NCBI RefSeq assembly: GCF_021391495.1
Contig: NZ_CP090063.1
Location: 6,944,001 to 7,008,000 of the forward strand
Source: Amycolatopsis acidiphila
Lineage (GTDB): Bacteria > Actinomycetota > Actinomycetes > Mycobacteriales > Pseudonocardiaceae
Length of the DNA: 64,000 bases
Direction of reading: 5' to 3'
Shown: piece after piece, positions 1 through 7,258 of the stretch
Layout of the letters: every line of letters starts with the position of its first letter
How positions within the stretch are numbered: the first letter of the stretch is position 1
Notes under the pieces: generated by a model
What the model was told of the DNA's origin: nothing
Databases searched by the model: none
The model's input: only the letters and a program-made list of their open reading frames with translations
Position numbers and translations under genes: made by a program

Positions 1-2836
1 ATTTGTTATAGCCATCTAAGGCGTCCACAAGAAGTTTGACACGCTCGTCTGGGCTGTTTGTCAAGAGTGCTCGCAAGTGGTGCGCGAACGAGGTGTTCAG
101 TGCACTATCGTTCTCCTTCAGCGCTTCCTCTGCGGCGCGACGGATGTTCTCAAGTCGAGTAGGTAAGTCGTCAACTTTGGAGAGCCGCTTGGTTTTCGCC
201 TCCAATATCGTCATGGTCAACAACGGCTCGACCGCCCATTTCTCTGCCATAGCGACTTCGATCAAGCCCTTGAAAGCTTCATCGATGCGCCGATCACGTT
301 CCTCTTTTGGAAGTTCCCGAAACATACATATGATTTGCTCGACATAGAATGTAGTTAGAGCCGTATCCGGCACCTCGAGTGACATGGAGTAGTGCCATGA
401 ATCTTCGACCAGCTCCAATGACTTATCTGGAAGATGGACAAAAAGATGCGACGTGTAGGATTCTAGGAAATTTGATCGCTGGTGAGGCGAGACATTGGCT
501 CCTTCACTGAGCGAACGCAACCTGTGGTATGACTTCGACAGCCATGTATAAACGCTCTCAAGGTCGCGTGAATCGTCCACCGAGACGACGTCCAAGGGCA
601 GCATCTTGAGCATCTTCAAGCTGTCCCGAAATATTTCTCCGTAGTAAGGCCGTTCACACCACTGATCGCCAAACGCCTTGGTCATCTTCCCGAGCAGATC
701 GACTGCTGTCCTAAACTCAAGTTGCTCGAATACCTCCTTTTCGCGCCACTCGATCTTGAGAATCTCGAACCCAATTTGGTCCTGCCCTGGGCAATTAGGT
801 GCTGCCGCCGCTGTCTCCAAAAGATGTCGCGCAACCGCCAGCCAACGTGCATTATCATCCGCTTGCGCCCTGAGCTTGTCTGAAAGTAAGGCAATAAAAC
901 TCTCAGCGAAGCGGCACAGGTGGTCGTAGTTGTCACCGGCCACACCAGTTAGAGTGCTTTCCAGTCTATTCATCGGACGGAGCGCGCTTCGTATGCCCTC
1001 GATAGTCCATTTGCGTACTCTATTGGTTGCGTCCTCATTACCCACCGACTCCAGACCGCGCAGTGGCTTGACCATATACATAAGGCCGCTGACAATTTCG
1101 TTAAGCCGGAACCGGTCGGCATAATCGCTGGGGAGTTGATCAAGGACCACGTGCGGTTGGCTTTCTAACAGGACTTGAGCGATTACCTGGTGACGAGCCT
1201 TATGTTCGCGAGCGTGATAGACCCACGGATCGCGATTCGCGCGGTCGATCAGGTTCACGCCGGGCGCGAGAGCCGCGAGCATCGGACTGGTCAACTTGAC
1301 GCCGGTGACGGTCGCTAAGCAAACGTGGCAGTACGCTTGCTTGTCTTCAGCAGTGAGTCGATCAAGCTCCGACCAAACTTTCTGAACCATATCTTGGCCA
1401 TACACTGCCTTAATAAGCTTTACCAGCAAAGGCGAATCTCGGGCTTGCAGACAACTTGCTTGAGCATGCAATCGGAGGTCGATGAAGTCAGCAAGATTAG
1501 GATACTGAGTGGATACATCTTCTTCGCTGAGGCCTTCCTCGATCAAATTATCCCGTGCTCTGGTAATGAGCTTTGCCCAAGAGGTAGCCTCGGTCGCATT
1601 TAACGGCAGTAGATTCACTGACCGTACCCGCAGGTCCGCACGGACCCCGTCATAATCTGACCAGCGTCCATCAAGCACAACAACGGATCGGTCATTACCA
1701 CTGAGGGCGCGCGCGTGCAGCCCAGCACGCAAATGTGAGTCGAGATTCTGTCCGATATACCTGTCAATCGAATAGACAACGATAGGCGTCCAGGTAGTTG
1801 GCTCAATAAGTTCGTCAACCTCTCCCTGAAATTGAGCTAAGCACCCATGATCGTAGGGTTCATAGTAGTTGGACCACCGCAAGAACACATGAGTGGTTTT
1901 CGCCGCAGCGATTAGACTGTTAACGTAGGTACTTTTCCCGTCGCCAGCGTCGCCAGTGACAAAGAACGTCTTGCCGAACCGGCTGTCAAGATGCTCCAGC
2001 AGTTGCAGCGTCGTATACTCGCGACCGTCAAGCTCCACCCGACGGGTAATAATAGCGTCATGTCTAGCATAGGCTGGCGACAACTGGCCGCCGTCGAGCA
2101 CTACATTCCAGTCAATAGGGGTCTTGTCCGTAGTATCAAGATTTGCGTACTCAAGCCGCCATTCGGGGTGAGCCGCTAAGACCGTGCGTACCGCTACCGG
2201 AAGTGGTAGAGCCGGTCGAACTTTGGCTGGCGAATCAATCGTCGATGCATCTCCGATAGTTTGCTCAACCTCTTCCGGCTCCCCCAAAAGCGGAATGTAC
2301 CCAAATTTTTTAGCCTCACTGCGGGCTTCCTGCCAATGGTCTTGCAAGTAATTTGTAAGCAAGTTCGCAACAAGGGGGGCGCATTGATCCCGTCGGTAAG
2401 TCCTTGCGGATTCAACAGATACCAGCGGGGTACCCTTGGCCAATACGGCGATGAAGAGGCGGAACGTTACCGAGTCACGCCTCTTGCGTTCGTCTTCCTC
2501 GCCCAGCCACGATGGCGCCGACGCAGCTAGTGCGGCGTCGATAGCCTCTTCCGGCATGACGGGGAAACCAAGCAGCTCGGCAGCCGCCACGCGAATAGGG
2601 TCGTCGCGGTCGCTCGCTTCGTTCACGACACTTTTGAACAATTGATTCTTCATGAAAATCGTTTTACGTTCCGCGGAGACGCCCTCGCTACTTATATGCA
2701 GGTGCGTTTCGAGCGCTGCCTGCAGCCCTGTAGCACGCTCCATGTTTACTTCTAGCGACTTGTGCGGACCTGGGTAGCCACCCATGACTTTGGCAATGTG
2801 TTCCGAAAGGCTCTCAGACGTCGGCCAACTTGTCAT
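1..2836 (-). CDS. Large STAND/NACHT-like P-loop NTPase, partial (runs off the left edge)
   Basis: A single uninterrupted frame runs from ATG at 2836 to the window edge: 945 codons with no stop, checked triplet by triplet, and an in-frame TGA at 2858-2860 just upstream. GGAGG lies five bases before the ATG, so the start is well supported. Residues 295-303 read GDAGDGKST, a Walker A motif, and VVVLD at 385-389 looks like Walker B. Residues 1-280 contain a HEAT-like stretch around residue 80; after about residue 420 the chain is helical, Leu-rich and repeat-like, with no recognised catalytic domain. This layout fits signalling NTPases of the STAND class, which in bacteria often act in phage defence, but that role is inference. 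The frame contains eight TTA codons and is far less GC-biased than host genes. The C-terminus is missing, so effector and sensor domains may lie outside. Confidence 0.85.
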   Translation of the reverse strand, partial: MTSWPTSESLSEHIAKVMGGYPGPHKSLEVNMERATGLQAALETHLHISSEGVSAERKTIFMKNQLFKSVVNEASDRDDPIRVAAAELLGFPVMPEEAIDAALAASAPSWLGEEDERKRRDSVTFRLFIAVLAKGTPLVSVESARTYRRDQCAPLVANLLTNYLQDHWQEARSEAKKFGYIPLLGEPEEVEQTIGDASTIDSPAKVRPALPLPVAVRTVLAAHPEWRLEYANLDTTDKTPIDWNVVLDGGQLSPAYARHDAIITRRVELDGREYTTLQLLEHLDSRFGKTFFVTGDAGDGKSTYVNSLIAAAKTTHVFLRWSNYYEPYDHGCLAQFQGEVDELIEPTTWTPIVVYSIDRYIGQNLDSHLRAGLHARALSGNDRSVVVLDGRWSDYDGVRADLRVRSVNLLPLNATEATSWAKLITRARDNLIEEGLSEEDVSTQYPNLADFIDLRLHAQASCLQARDSPLLVKLIKAVYGQDMVQKVWSELDRLTAEDKQAYCHVCLATVTGVKLTSPMLAALAPGVNLIDRANRDPWVYHAREHKARHQVIAQVLLESQPHVVLDQLPSDYADRFRLNEIVSGLMYMVKPLRGLESVGNEDATNRVRKWTIEGIRSALRPMNRLESTLTGVAGDNYDHLCRFAESFIALLSDKLRAQADDNARWLAVARHLLETAAAAPNCPGQDQIGFEILKIEWREKEVFEQLEFRTAVDLLGKMTKAFGDQWCERPYYGEIFRDSLKMLKMLPLDVVSVDDSRDLESVYTWLSKSYHRLRSLSEGANVSPHQRSNFLESYTSHLFVHLPDKSLELVEDSWHYSMSLEVPDTALTTFYVEQIICMFRELPKEERDRRIDEAFKGLIEVAMAEKWAVEPLLTMTILEAKTKRLSKVDDLPTRLENIRRAAEEALKENDSALNTSFAHHLRALLTNSPDERVKLLVDALDGYNK

Positions 2837-2890
2837 AGCAGCCTCCTTACCGCGACCTCATAGTCTAGCACTACGTCCATACATCGCTCA

Positions 2891-2930
2891 CAATTTGCTA
2901 TTGCAAATAGTGTTACCGTTGTGTTATAAG
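2891..2930 (+). promoter_or_regulatory. Divergent promoter region with palindromic candidate operator
   Basis: The 133-base gap between the divergent genes at 2836 and 2970 is AT-rich. A perfect inverted repeat, ATTTGC-TATT-GCAAAT, occupies 2893-2908. It overlaps a -35-like TTGCAA (2901-2906), which is followed after 18 bases by a -10-like TATAAG (2925-2930) pointing at the 119-aa gene. A regulator binding the palindrome could control both genes, but no binding protein is identified. Confidence 0.45.
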
Positions 2931-2969
2931 TAAAGGCGGGGATCGGCTCTGCAATTGCTGGAGGCCGAT

Positions 2970-3329
2970 ATGTCGTCAATCATAGAGCGCGCCGCAGATC
3001 ATTTCTATATGTTCACCGACTACCGTCGAAGAGGCCACCTCAAACCCCTGTTCACTACCGTTGAAGAGCATATTGCGAACTGGGTTCAGAAAGGTGAGGC
3101 TTGGAAAGACTGCGCCGGTGATGTGCGCATCTACTTCGCCACGGTGGCATTCATCTTTGCTCAGTGGCATGACGACCGCGAGGCAGAAGATCATGCCCAC
3201 GCCGAACTGGCGGGCTGGGAGAGCCCGCTGGATTGGTGCATAAACAAAGCCCTCAAGAATGAACGCACCATTGGGGGTACTGAGATTTTTGACCCCTTTT
3301 TCTTCCAGGCTTCTCGTCCCTGCGACTAG
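2970..3329 (+). CDS. Hypothetical 119-aa protein divergent from the STAND-like gene
   Basis: ATG at 2970 is preceded by GGAGG with five bases of spacing, so this start is chosen over an upstream TTG at 2955. The product is acidic and aromatic-rich (for example HFYMFTDYRRR near the N-terminus and DPFFFQA near the C-terminus), with two Trp-containing helices and no signal peptide, membrane segment or motif that I recognise. It is transcribed divergently from the large NTPase and followed by a good rho-independent terminator. Its base composition is intermediate, like the rest of the element. Position suggests a partner, regulator or immunity factor of the neighbouring NTPase, but that is inference only. 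Confidence 0.7.
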   Translation: MSSIIERAADHFYMFTDYRRRGHLKPLFTTVEEHIANWVQKGEAWKDCAGDVRIYFATVAFIFAQWHDDREAEDHAHAELAGWESPLDWCINKALKNERTIGGTEIFDPFFFQASRPCD

Positions 3330-3373
3330 CTGAACTAGACGTTCGACACCTAAAACCGCCCGATCCCCGCTCG

Positions 3374-3402
3374 AGCCTGCCCCTTCCGGGGTGGGCTTTT
3401 TT
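3374..3402 (+). terminator. Rho-independent terminator
   Basis: A ten-base-pair stem (AGCCTGCCCC with GGGGTGGGCT, two G-U pairs) closes a TTCC loop and is followed by six T. It lies 45 bases after the stop of the 119-aa gene and ends that transcript. Confidence 0.8.
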
Positions 3403-3541
3403 CTGTTGCCGGATAGGTGCCAGGGAGCAATCGGAAGTTCCGAACTCCTTCCGAACGGCTTCCGAATTTCCGAACTCGTAAACGGTGCGCAGCTTGTTTT
3501 AGCGTTTTCTCGTCCCCATCACTCGAGGAACGGAGAACGCC

Positions 3542-3763
3542 ATGTCTCGTAACCGCTACACCCCAGCCGTGCGACGCTTGGAGCGCGCCCGCATTGCCCG
3601 TCAGGAAGCCGCACTGCGCCACCTCGACCGAGAGCTGCGCGGCGGCCCCGTGTCTCCACACATTTGGCCGGGTGGTAATCCCGTGAAAGAACAGCGCGCT
3701 GCTCGGTTGGAGTCCAAGCAGCTGCACCGTTTGCGGATAGCGGAGAGGAGATCGGTCTCGTAG
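3542..3763 (+). CDS. Small basic hypothetical protein, 73 aa
   Basis: ATG at 3542 follows GGAG with six bases of spacing. The product is short, very basic (rich in Arg) and predicted helical, with the stretch RLERARIARQEAALRHL in the first third. No family is recognised. Small basic proteins of this kind are common in actinomycete integrative elements and plasmids. A strong terminator follows directly after the stop, so it seems to be its own transcription unit. Confidence 0.55.
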   Translation: MSRNRYTPAVRRLERARIARQEAALRHLDRELRGGPVSPHIWPGGNPVKEQRAARLESKQLHRLRIAERRSVS

Positions 3764-3767
3764 TCGC

Positions 3768-3812
3768 AGCCGGACGCGTCGGGGGTCGCTCGACGCGTCC
3801 GGCTTTCGTTTG
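3768..3812 (+). terminator. Strong rho-independent terminator
   Basis: A perfect 14-base-pair stem (3768-3781 with 3791-3804, beginning AGCCGGACGCGTCG) is followed by TTTCGTTTGTT. It starts five bases after the stop of the 73-aa gene. Confidence 0.85.
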
Positions 3813-3865
3813 TTATGCCCCGCCGGGTAGGTGCGCGGGGATTTCGTTAAGTGAAGGAGGTATCG

Positions 3866-4168
3866 ATGAATGATCTTATTCATAATGATCGCGAGCTTGT
3901 GCCGTCTGCCGCGATGACCCGTCGGGCGCTCCGTGCCGCCCGGCCGGGGGTTGAGGAGGCGATGGCCAACGGGCTCGTCGCGAGTGCGCAAATAACAGCG
4001 ACGTCCTACGTGGCCGCCGAAGCGGTTCGCCGTACGACTCACCTGGCGAACCTCATGCAGCAGACCGCCGTCGAGCACCCCGAGCTGACGAATATCTACG
4101 CCGCCTACCTGGGCGACTTTACGCTGCTCGCTCGGCAGAGCATCGCCGGAACGGCGGTGTGGGAATGA
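3866..4168 (+). CDS. Hypothetical 100-aa protein, mobile-element associated
   Basis: ATG at 3866 is chosen because GAAGGAGG lies five bases upstream; a longer GTG-initiated form would overlap that ribosome site. The product has no membrane segment and a helical middle (SAQITATSYVAAEAVRRTTHL). I recognise no domain. Its stop TGA overlaps the ATG of the next gene (ATGA at 4165-4168), so the two are translationally coupled. The arrangement of a small soluble protein followed by a short membrane protein resembles the small transfer or accessory genes of actinomycete integrative plasmids. Confidence 0.6.
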   Translation: MNDLIHNDRELVPSAAMTRRALRAARPGVEEAMANGLVASAQITATSYVAAEAVRRTTHLANLMQQTAVEHPELTNIYAAYLGDFTLLARQSIAGTAVWE

Positions 4169-4677
4169 CCTGGCTCTACATCGCGGCCGGCCTGGGGGTC
4201 GTCTTCGTGCTCCTGCTGCTGTTGGCCGGAGCAGCGTATGGCGACTACTGCGTTGACACCCTCAAGACAGCCGGGCAAGCGAGCCATCCCCTTGGCAAAA
4301 ACCCCGGTGACGCCTGGTATCTATCCACCGGCAGTTACCGAGGCGCGCATTTCGCCAGCTTTCCGCTCAGCTTGGTTCGCCGCCCGCTCTTGGCCACGTG
4401 CCCCGCGCAGGTCTGTACCACCTGCGGCACTCCATGGCGACGCGCCCGACAGGTCATCAACGGACGGCCGCTTGCCGTCGGTCCCCTGCGCCCGGCCTGC
4501 CCTCATGACCAGTGGCGACCGGGCAGGGTGCTCGACCCGTTCCTTGGCGCGGGCACCGTCGCTCTGGCGGCCGAAATGCACGGCCGCGGCTGGATAGGGA
4601 TTGAGATCAACTCGACCTACGCCGCACTCGCCGAACAGCGCTTGGCTGCGTGGCGCATGACGGAGCGGGCGCAATGA
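4165..4677 (+). pseudogene. Membrane segment fused to the C-terminal part of a DNA methyltransferase (remnant)
   Basis: Translation starts at ATG 4165, coupled to the preceding stop. Residues 1-28 form a hydrophobic membrane segment (GLGVVFVLLLLLAGAAYGDY). From about residue 45 the sequence switches to the C-terminal half of an N4/N6-adenine DNA methylase: a GDAWYLSTGSYRGAHFA block, a cysteine cluster, and the SAM-binding motif VLDPFLGAGTVALAAE. The N-terminal half that should carry the DPPY/SPPY catalytic motif is absent. Complete enzymes of this type are normally well over 250 aa, against 170 aa here. An internal deletion joining a small membrane-protein gene to a methylase gene explains this best; the product is unlikely to methylate DNA. 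Confidence 0.7.
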
Positions 4678-4729
4678 ACCACCACTGCACCCGACCTCCG
4701 CCCGTCAACTGTGCCCCTTCTCGGTGCCG

Positions 4730-4783
4730 CGTGGCCGCCAAATACCACCTGTCTTCGCGCCGCGAACGACAGGGGCGGCCACG
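4730..4783. repeat. Long imperfect hairpin upstream of the RHH-like gene
   Basis: Three nested complementary pairs form one extended hairpin: CGTGGCCGCC (4730-4739) with GGCGGCCACG (4774-4783), CCTGTC with GACAGG, and TTCGCG with CGCGAA around a single C. The only sizeable interruption is eight unpaired bases on the left arm. It ends about ten bases before the ribosome site of the next gene. It could be an operator, an attenuator, or an oriT-like structure. Confidence 0.6.
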
Positions 4784-4807
4784 CCAACGCCGAGAAAGGC
4801 TCATCTC

Positions 4808-5128
4808 ATGTCCGAACCACGCAATGCCGGGGTGAAAACCTTGGGTATTAAGCTGCCCGACGCGCTGCACGCGCAGTTCACCCTCGTCGCGCAGCTCGAC
4901 GCCATCTCGTTGGCCGACGCTGCCCTCCGCGCCGTCGAGCTGTACGTGTCCACCAAGCGGCAAGAACCGGACTTCGCGGCGCGGGCTCAGGCCGCCCTCG
5001 AAGAAATCGAGCGCGAAGCCGCCGCCCGCCGCGGGGCCATTCAAGGTCTGTTCGGTACCAGCGAACCCGCCCCGGAAAGCGCAACCACCCGCAACACCAA
5101 GGGCCGTCGCACGGGCGCTGAAGGCTAA
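4808..5128 (+). CDS. Ribbon-helix-helix-like DNA-binding protein, 106 aa
   Basis: The start at ATG 4808 has AGAAAGG upstream. The N-terminal region (KTLGIKLPDALHAQFTLVAQ followed by an acidic hydrophobic helix) has the short strand plus two helices expected of RHH/CopG-like repressors, followed by a charged helical tail (EEIEREAAARRGAIQGLF). Such proteins in integrative elements act as copy control, partition or excision regulators, and sit close to the recombinase, as here. The long hairpin immediately upstream is a natural candidate binding site. The assignment rests on pattern only; the exact family is unknown. Confidence 0.55.
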   Translation: MSEPRNAGVKTLGIKLPDALHAQFTLVAQLDAISLADAALRAVELYVSTKRQEPDFAARAQAALEEIEREAAARRGAIQGLFGTSEPAPESATTRNTKGRRTGAEG

Positions 5129-5150
5129 TCGCTTTCGGCATGTCCGCTGA

Positions 5151-5185
5151 GGTGACGAGCAACGCACTCCGCGCTGCTCGTCACC
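5151..5185 (+). terminator. Hairpin after the RHH-like gene
   Basis: GGTGACGAGCA (5151-5161) pairs perfectly with TGCTCGTCACC (5175-5185), giving an 11-base-pair stem. It is not followed by a clear T run, so termination is likely but not certain. Confidence 0.55.
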
Positions 5186-5223
5186 CTCTATATCAAAAAT
5201 TGACAAAACCAAGGATAGGAAAT

Positions 5224-5248
5224 CCTTTCTTGGCACTTGCAAGAAAGG
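5224..5248 (+). promoter_or_regulatory. Nine-base inverted repeat upstream of the recombinase
   Basis: CCTTTCTTG (5224-5232) and CAAGAAAGG (5240-5248) flank a seven-base spacer, 31 bases before the recombinase start. A TTGACA lies at 5200-5205 without an obvious -10. An operator for the integrase gene or an arm of the attachment region is possible. Confidence 0.4.
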
Positions 5249-5279
5249 CTGAGAAAATGGATAGAGATAGGAGGGGATG

Positions 5280-7157
5280 ATGGCAGAAAAAGATTTCGAT
5301 CCCGGAACATCTAGCTCAACCGAAGGCTCACAAAACAAGCAGCTCGCCCTTGAGGCTGTTCGCAGTCTTCCAGGTGGCAAGACCGTTAGTCCCAGCTCTA
5401 GGTCCGAACGCGAAGGCGCTATCGGCTTCGCCTATCTGCGGGTTAGCACGCGAGAACAAGCCCGGACCGGCGGTGGCGCGGAGGGGTACTCCATTCCCGC
5501 CCAGCGCGAGGCGTGCCTGGTCAAGGCGCAGCAGATGAGAGTCACTATCCAGGCTGAGTACATTGATGCCGGAGAATCAGCCCGCTCCACTGACCGGGAC
5601 GATCTGCAGCGAATGTTGCGCGACATCAAGAAAGTCCGCCCAGACTACGTGTTCGTTCATAAGATCGACCGCCTTGCCCGCAACCGTGAAGACGACATAG
5701 CCATCAACCTGCTGTTACGTAAGCACGGTGTCAAGCTAATCTCCTGCACCGAGAACATTGATGACACACCGAGCGGAAAACTGTTGTACGGCCTCATGGC
5801 CGAGATCGCCCAGTTCTACTCCGCCAACCTGGCTCAAGAAGTGCTCAAGGGCCTACGCCGGAAGGCTGAGGAGGGCGGGACGCCATTCCGCGCGCCACTC
5901 GGCTACACCAATCGGCGCGAGAAGCGTGGCGGCGTTGAGTTCTCCTGGGTTGAACTGGACCCGGAGCGGGCCAAAATCATCAAGTGGTGTTTCGAGCAGT
6001 ACGCCACGGGCGAGTGGAGCGTGGCCGACCTCGTGCTTGCCGCCCGCAAGAAAGGGCTAACAACCCGCGCGACAGGCACCAAACCCGAATCCGAAGTGGG
6101 TTTGACCACTATGTACAGCGTGTTACGTAATCCATACTACATGGGTTTGGTGCCCTATCAAGGAATTCACTACGAAGGTAAACACCCAACATTAATCGAA
6201 CCCGACGCCTGGCTGGCCGTTCAGCACATCCTTGAGTCCCACAACCACACTGGCGAGAAAGACCGCATCCATACCCACTACCTGCGAAGCACGATCTACT
6301 GCTCGTCCTGCAGCGGACGGCTCGTTTTCTCCGCCAATACTGGCAACGGCGGCACCTACGTCTACTTCATGTGCGTGAAGAAGAAAACCAAGACCAATAA
6401 CTGCCGCCGCCCAGCAGTGCGCGTCGAGAGGATTGAGCAGGGCATCTCAAACTTCTACGGCCGATTCAAGATCAGATCGGAGCACAGCGAGCAGATTTGC
6501 ACAGCCGTCCGCGAGGAGCTTGCAAACCAGCAGGCCGAAGCAAGTCGCGGACTGGACCGCGCTACCCGGCGTAAAGCACGAGCTCTGGACGAGCGCCAGA
6601 AGCTGCTCCAGGCTCACTACGCCGGAGCCGTCCCGCAGGACCTTCTCGCCAGCGAGATGCAACGCCTCACCCGCGCTTTGGTCGAAATTGAAGCCGAGAT
6701 CAAGGCAGCCAAGACCACCGCCACAGATGTCGAAGCCACGCTCAGGCAAGCCCTGGCTGCGGCCCGCCACTGCGAACAGGCTTACCTCACGGCTCCAGAC
6801 CAAATAAAGAGACAAATCAACCAGGGATTTTTCGAGAAGTTGTTCATCGGCGAGGACGGCACTGTCGTACGTGCCGAACTCACAGAGCCGTTTGCCGCTC
6901 TCCTGGAAGAGATGCCGATCGCGCGGCCGTCCGGGTCGTCGGCAGATAACCCGCCATCAGCGCCTCAGACCGATCCTGGCGGGTCCCAGATGGCCGTTGG
7001 CCCACTCGGCCGTCCCGTCTTCCACAACCCCGCCAGGGCGGTTACAGAAAGCGGGAATGACAACACGTTCCGTAGTGTCGTTTCCTTTGCTAGCGGTTTG
7101 AATGATGAGTGCTTGGTGCCCCCGACGGGACTCGAACCCGCACTGAATCGATTTTAA
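5280..7157 (+). CDS. Large serine recombinase (integrase/resolvase family)
   Basis: ATG at 5280 is preferred over 5277 because AGGAGG (5269-5274) then has five-base spacing. The catalytic domain begins after about 45 residues with FAYLRVSTREQ; the nucleophilic serine is about residue 56, and KIDRLARNRED supplies the catalytic arginines. A recombinase domain (TTMYSVLRNPYYMGLVPYQG) follows, then a zinc ribbon (YCSSCSGRL ... MCVKKKTKTNNC) and a coiled-coil segment rich in Arg, Glu and Ala. The length, 625 aa, is normal for large serine integrases. It probably catalyses site-specific integration of the element. The last 14 residues are encoded by the antisense of a tRNA gene and the stop TAA falls in its anticodon loop. 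At least three TTA codons occur. Confidence 0.92.
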   Translation: MAEKDFDPGTSSSTEGSQNKQLALEAVRSLPGGKTVSPSSRSEREGAIGFAYLRVSTREQARTGGGAEGYSIPAQREACLVKAQQMRVTIQAEYIDAGESARSTDRDDLQRMLRDIKKVRPDYVFVHKIDRLARNREDDIAINLLLRKHGVKLISCTENIDDTPSGKLLYGLMAEIAQFYSANLAQEVLKGLRRKAEEGGTPFRAPLGYTNRREKRGGVEFSWVELDPERAKIIKWCFEQYATGEWSVADLVLAARKKGLTTRATGTKPESEVGLTTMYSVLRNPYYMGLVPYQGIHYEGKHPTLIEPDAWLAVQHILESHNHTGEKDRIHTHYLRSTIYCSSCSGRLVFSANTGNGGTYVYFMCVKKKTKTNNCRRPAVRVERIEQGISNFYGRFKIRSEHSEQICTAVREELANQQAEASRGLDRATRRKARALDERQKLLQAHYAGAVPQDLLASEMQRLTRALVEIEAEIKAAKTTATDVEATLRQALAAARHCEQAYLTAPDQIKRQINQGFFEKLFIGEDGTVVRAELTEPFAALLEEMPIARPSGSSADNPPSAPQTDPGGSQMAVGPLGRPVFHNPARAVTESGNDNTFRSVVSFASGLNDECLVPPTGLEPALNRF

Positions 7158-7190
7158 GTCGACTGCCTCTGCCGGTTGGGCTACGGGGGC
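7114..7190 (-). tRNA. tRNA with UAA anticodon and short variable loop (Leu by codon)
   Basis: Reading the minus strand from 7190, a perfect seven-base-pair acceptor stem (GCCCCCG/CGGGGGC) encloses a D arm with the conserved GG, an anticodon stem with loop CTTAAAA (anticodon UAA), a five-base variable loop, and a T arm with loop TTCGAGT. A CCA end is encoded at 7116-7114. Bacterial tRNA-Leu normally has a long class II variable arm; this one is class I, so its charging identity is uncertain. It is the apparent attachment site of the element on its left. Confidence 0.85.
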
Positions 7191-7258
7191 ACCGCTCAGC
7201 ATAATGCGGCGCCCCGTCCTCGCCGGGGACAACCCGGCAACCTGGCCGGGCAGCCCGA

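Larger units (their letters stand above)
1..7157. mobile_element. Right part of an integrated element ending at a tRNA gene; left end outside the window
   Basis: This stretch is visibly lower in G+C than the host genes to its right; the first 60 bases are about half G+C. It ends with a large serine recombinase gene whose 3' end lies inside a tRNA gene on the opposite strand. It carries small plasmid-like genes, a methylase remnant and a ribbon-helix-helix-like gene, all without counterparts in the conserved host block. Genes in it use TTA codons (eight in the gene at 1-2836, at least three in the recombinase). A direct repeat of the tRNA end (attL) is expected further left but is not in the window, so the extent is inferred. 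Use of a serine rather than a tyrosine recombinase at a tRNA site is less usual. Confidence 0.7.

Noticed and set aside
36..2645. Several short open frames on both strands (for example 36-347 +, 682-945 -, 1325-1603 +, 2194-2415 -)
   Set aside because: They are shadows of the single uninterrupted minus-strand frame that starts at 2836; none has a ribosome site or family signature.
1..7157. A second copy of the tRNA 3' end (attL) inside the window
   Set aside because: No match to the tRNA acceptor or T-arm sequence was found left of 7114, so the left boundary must lie outside.
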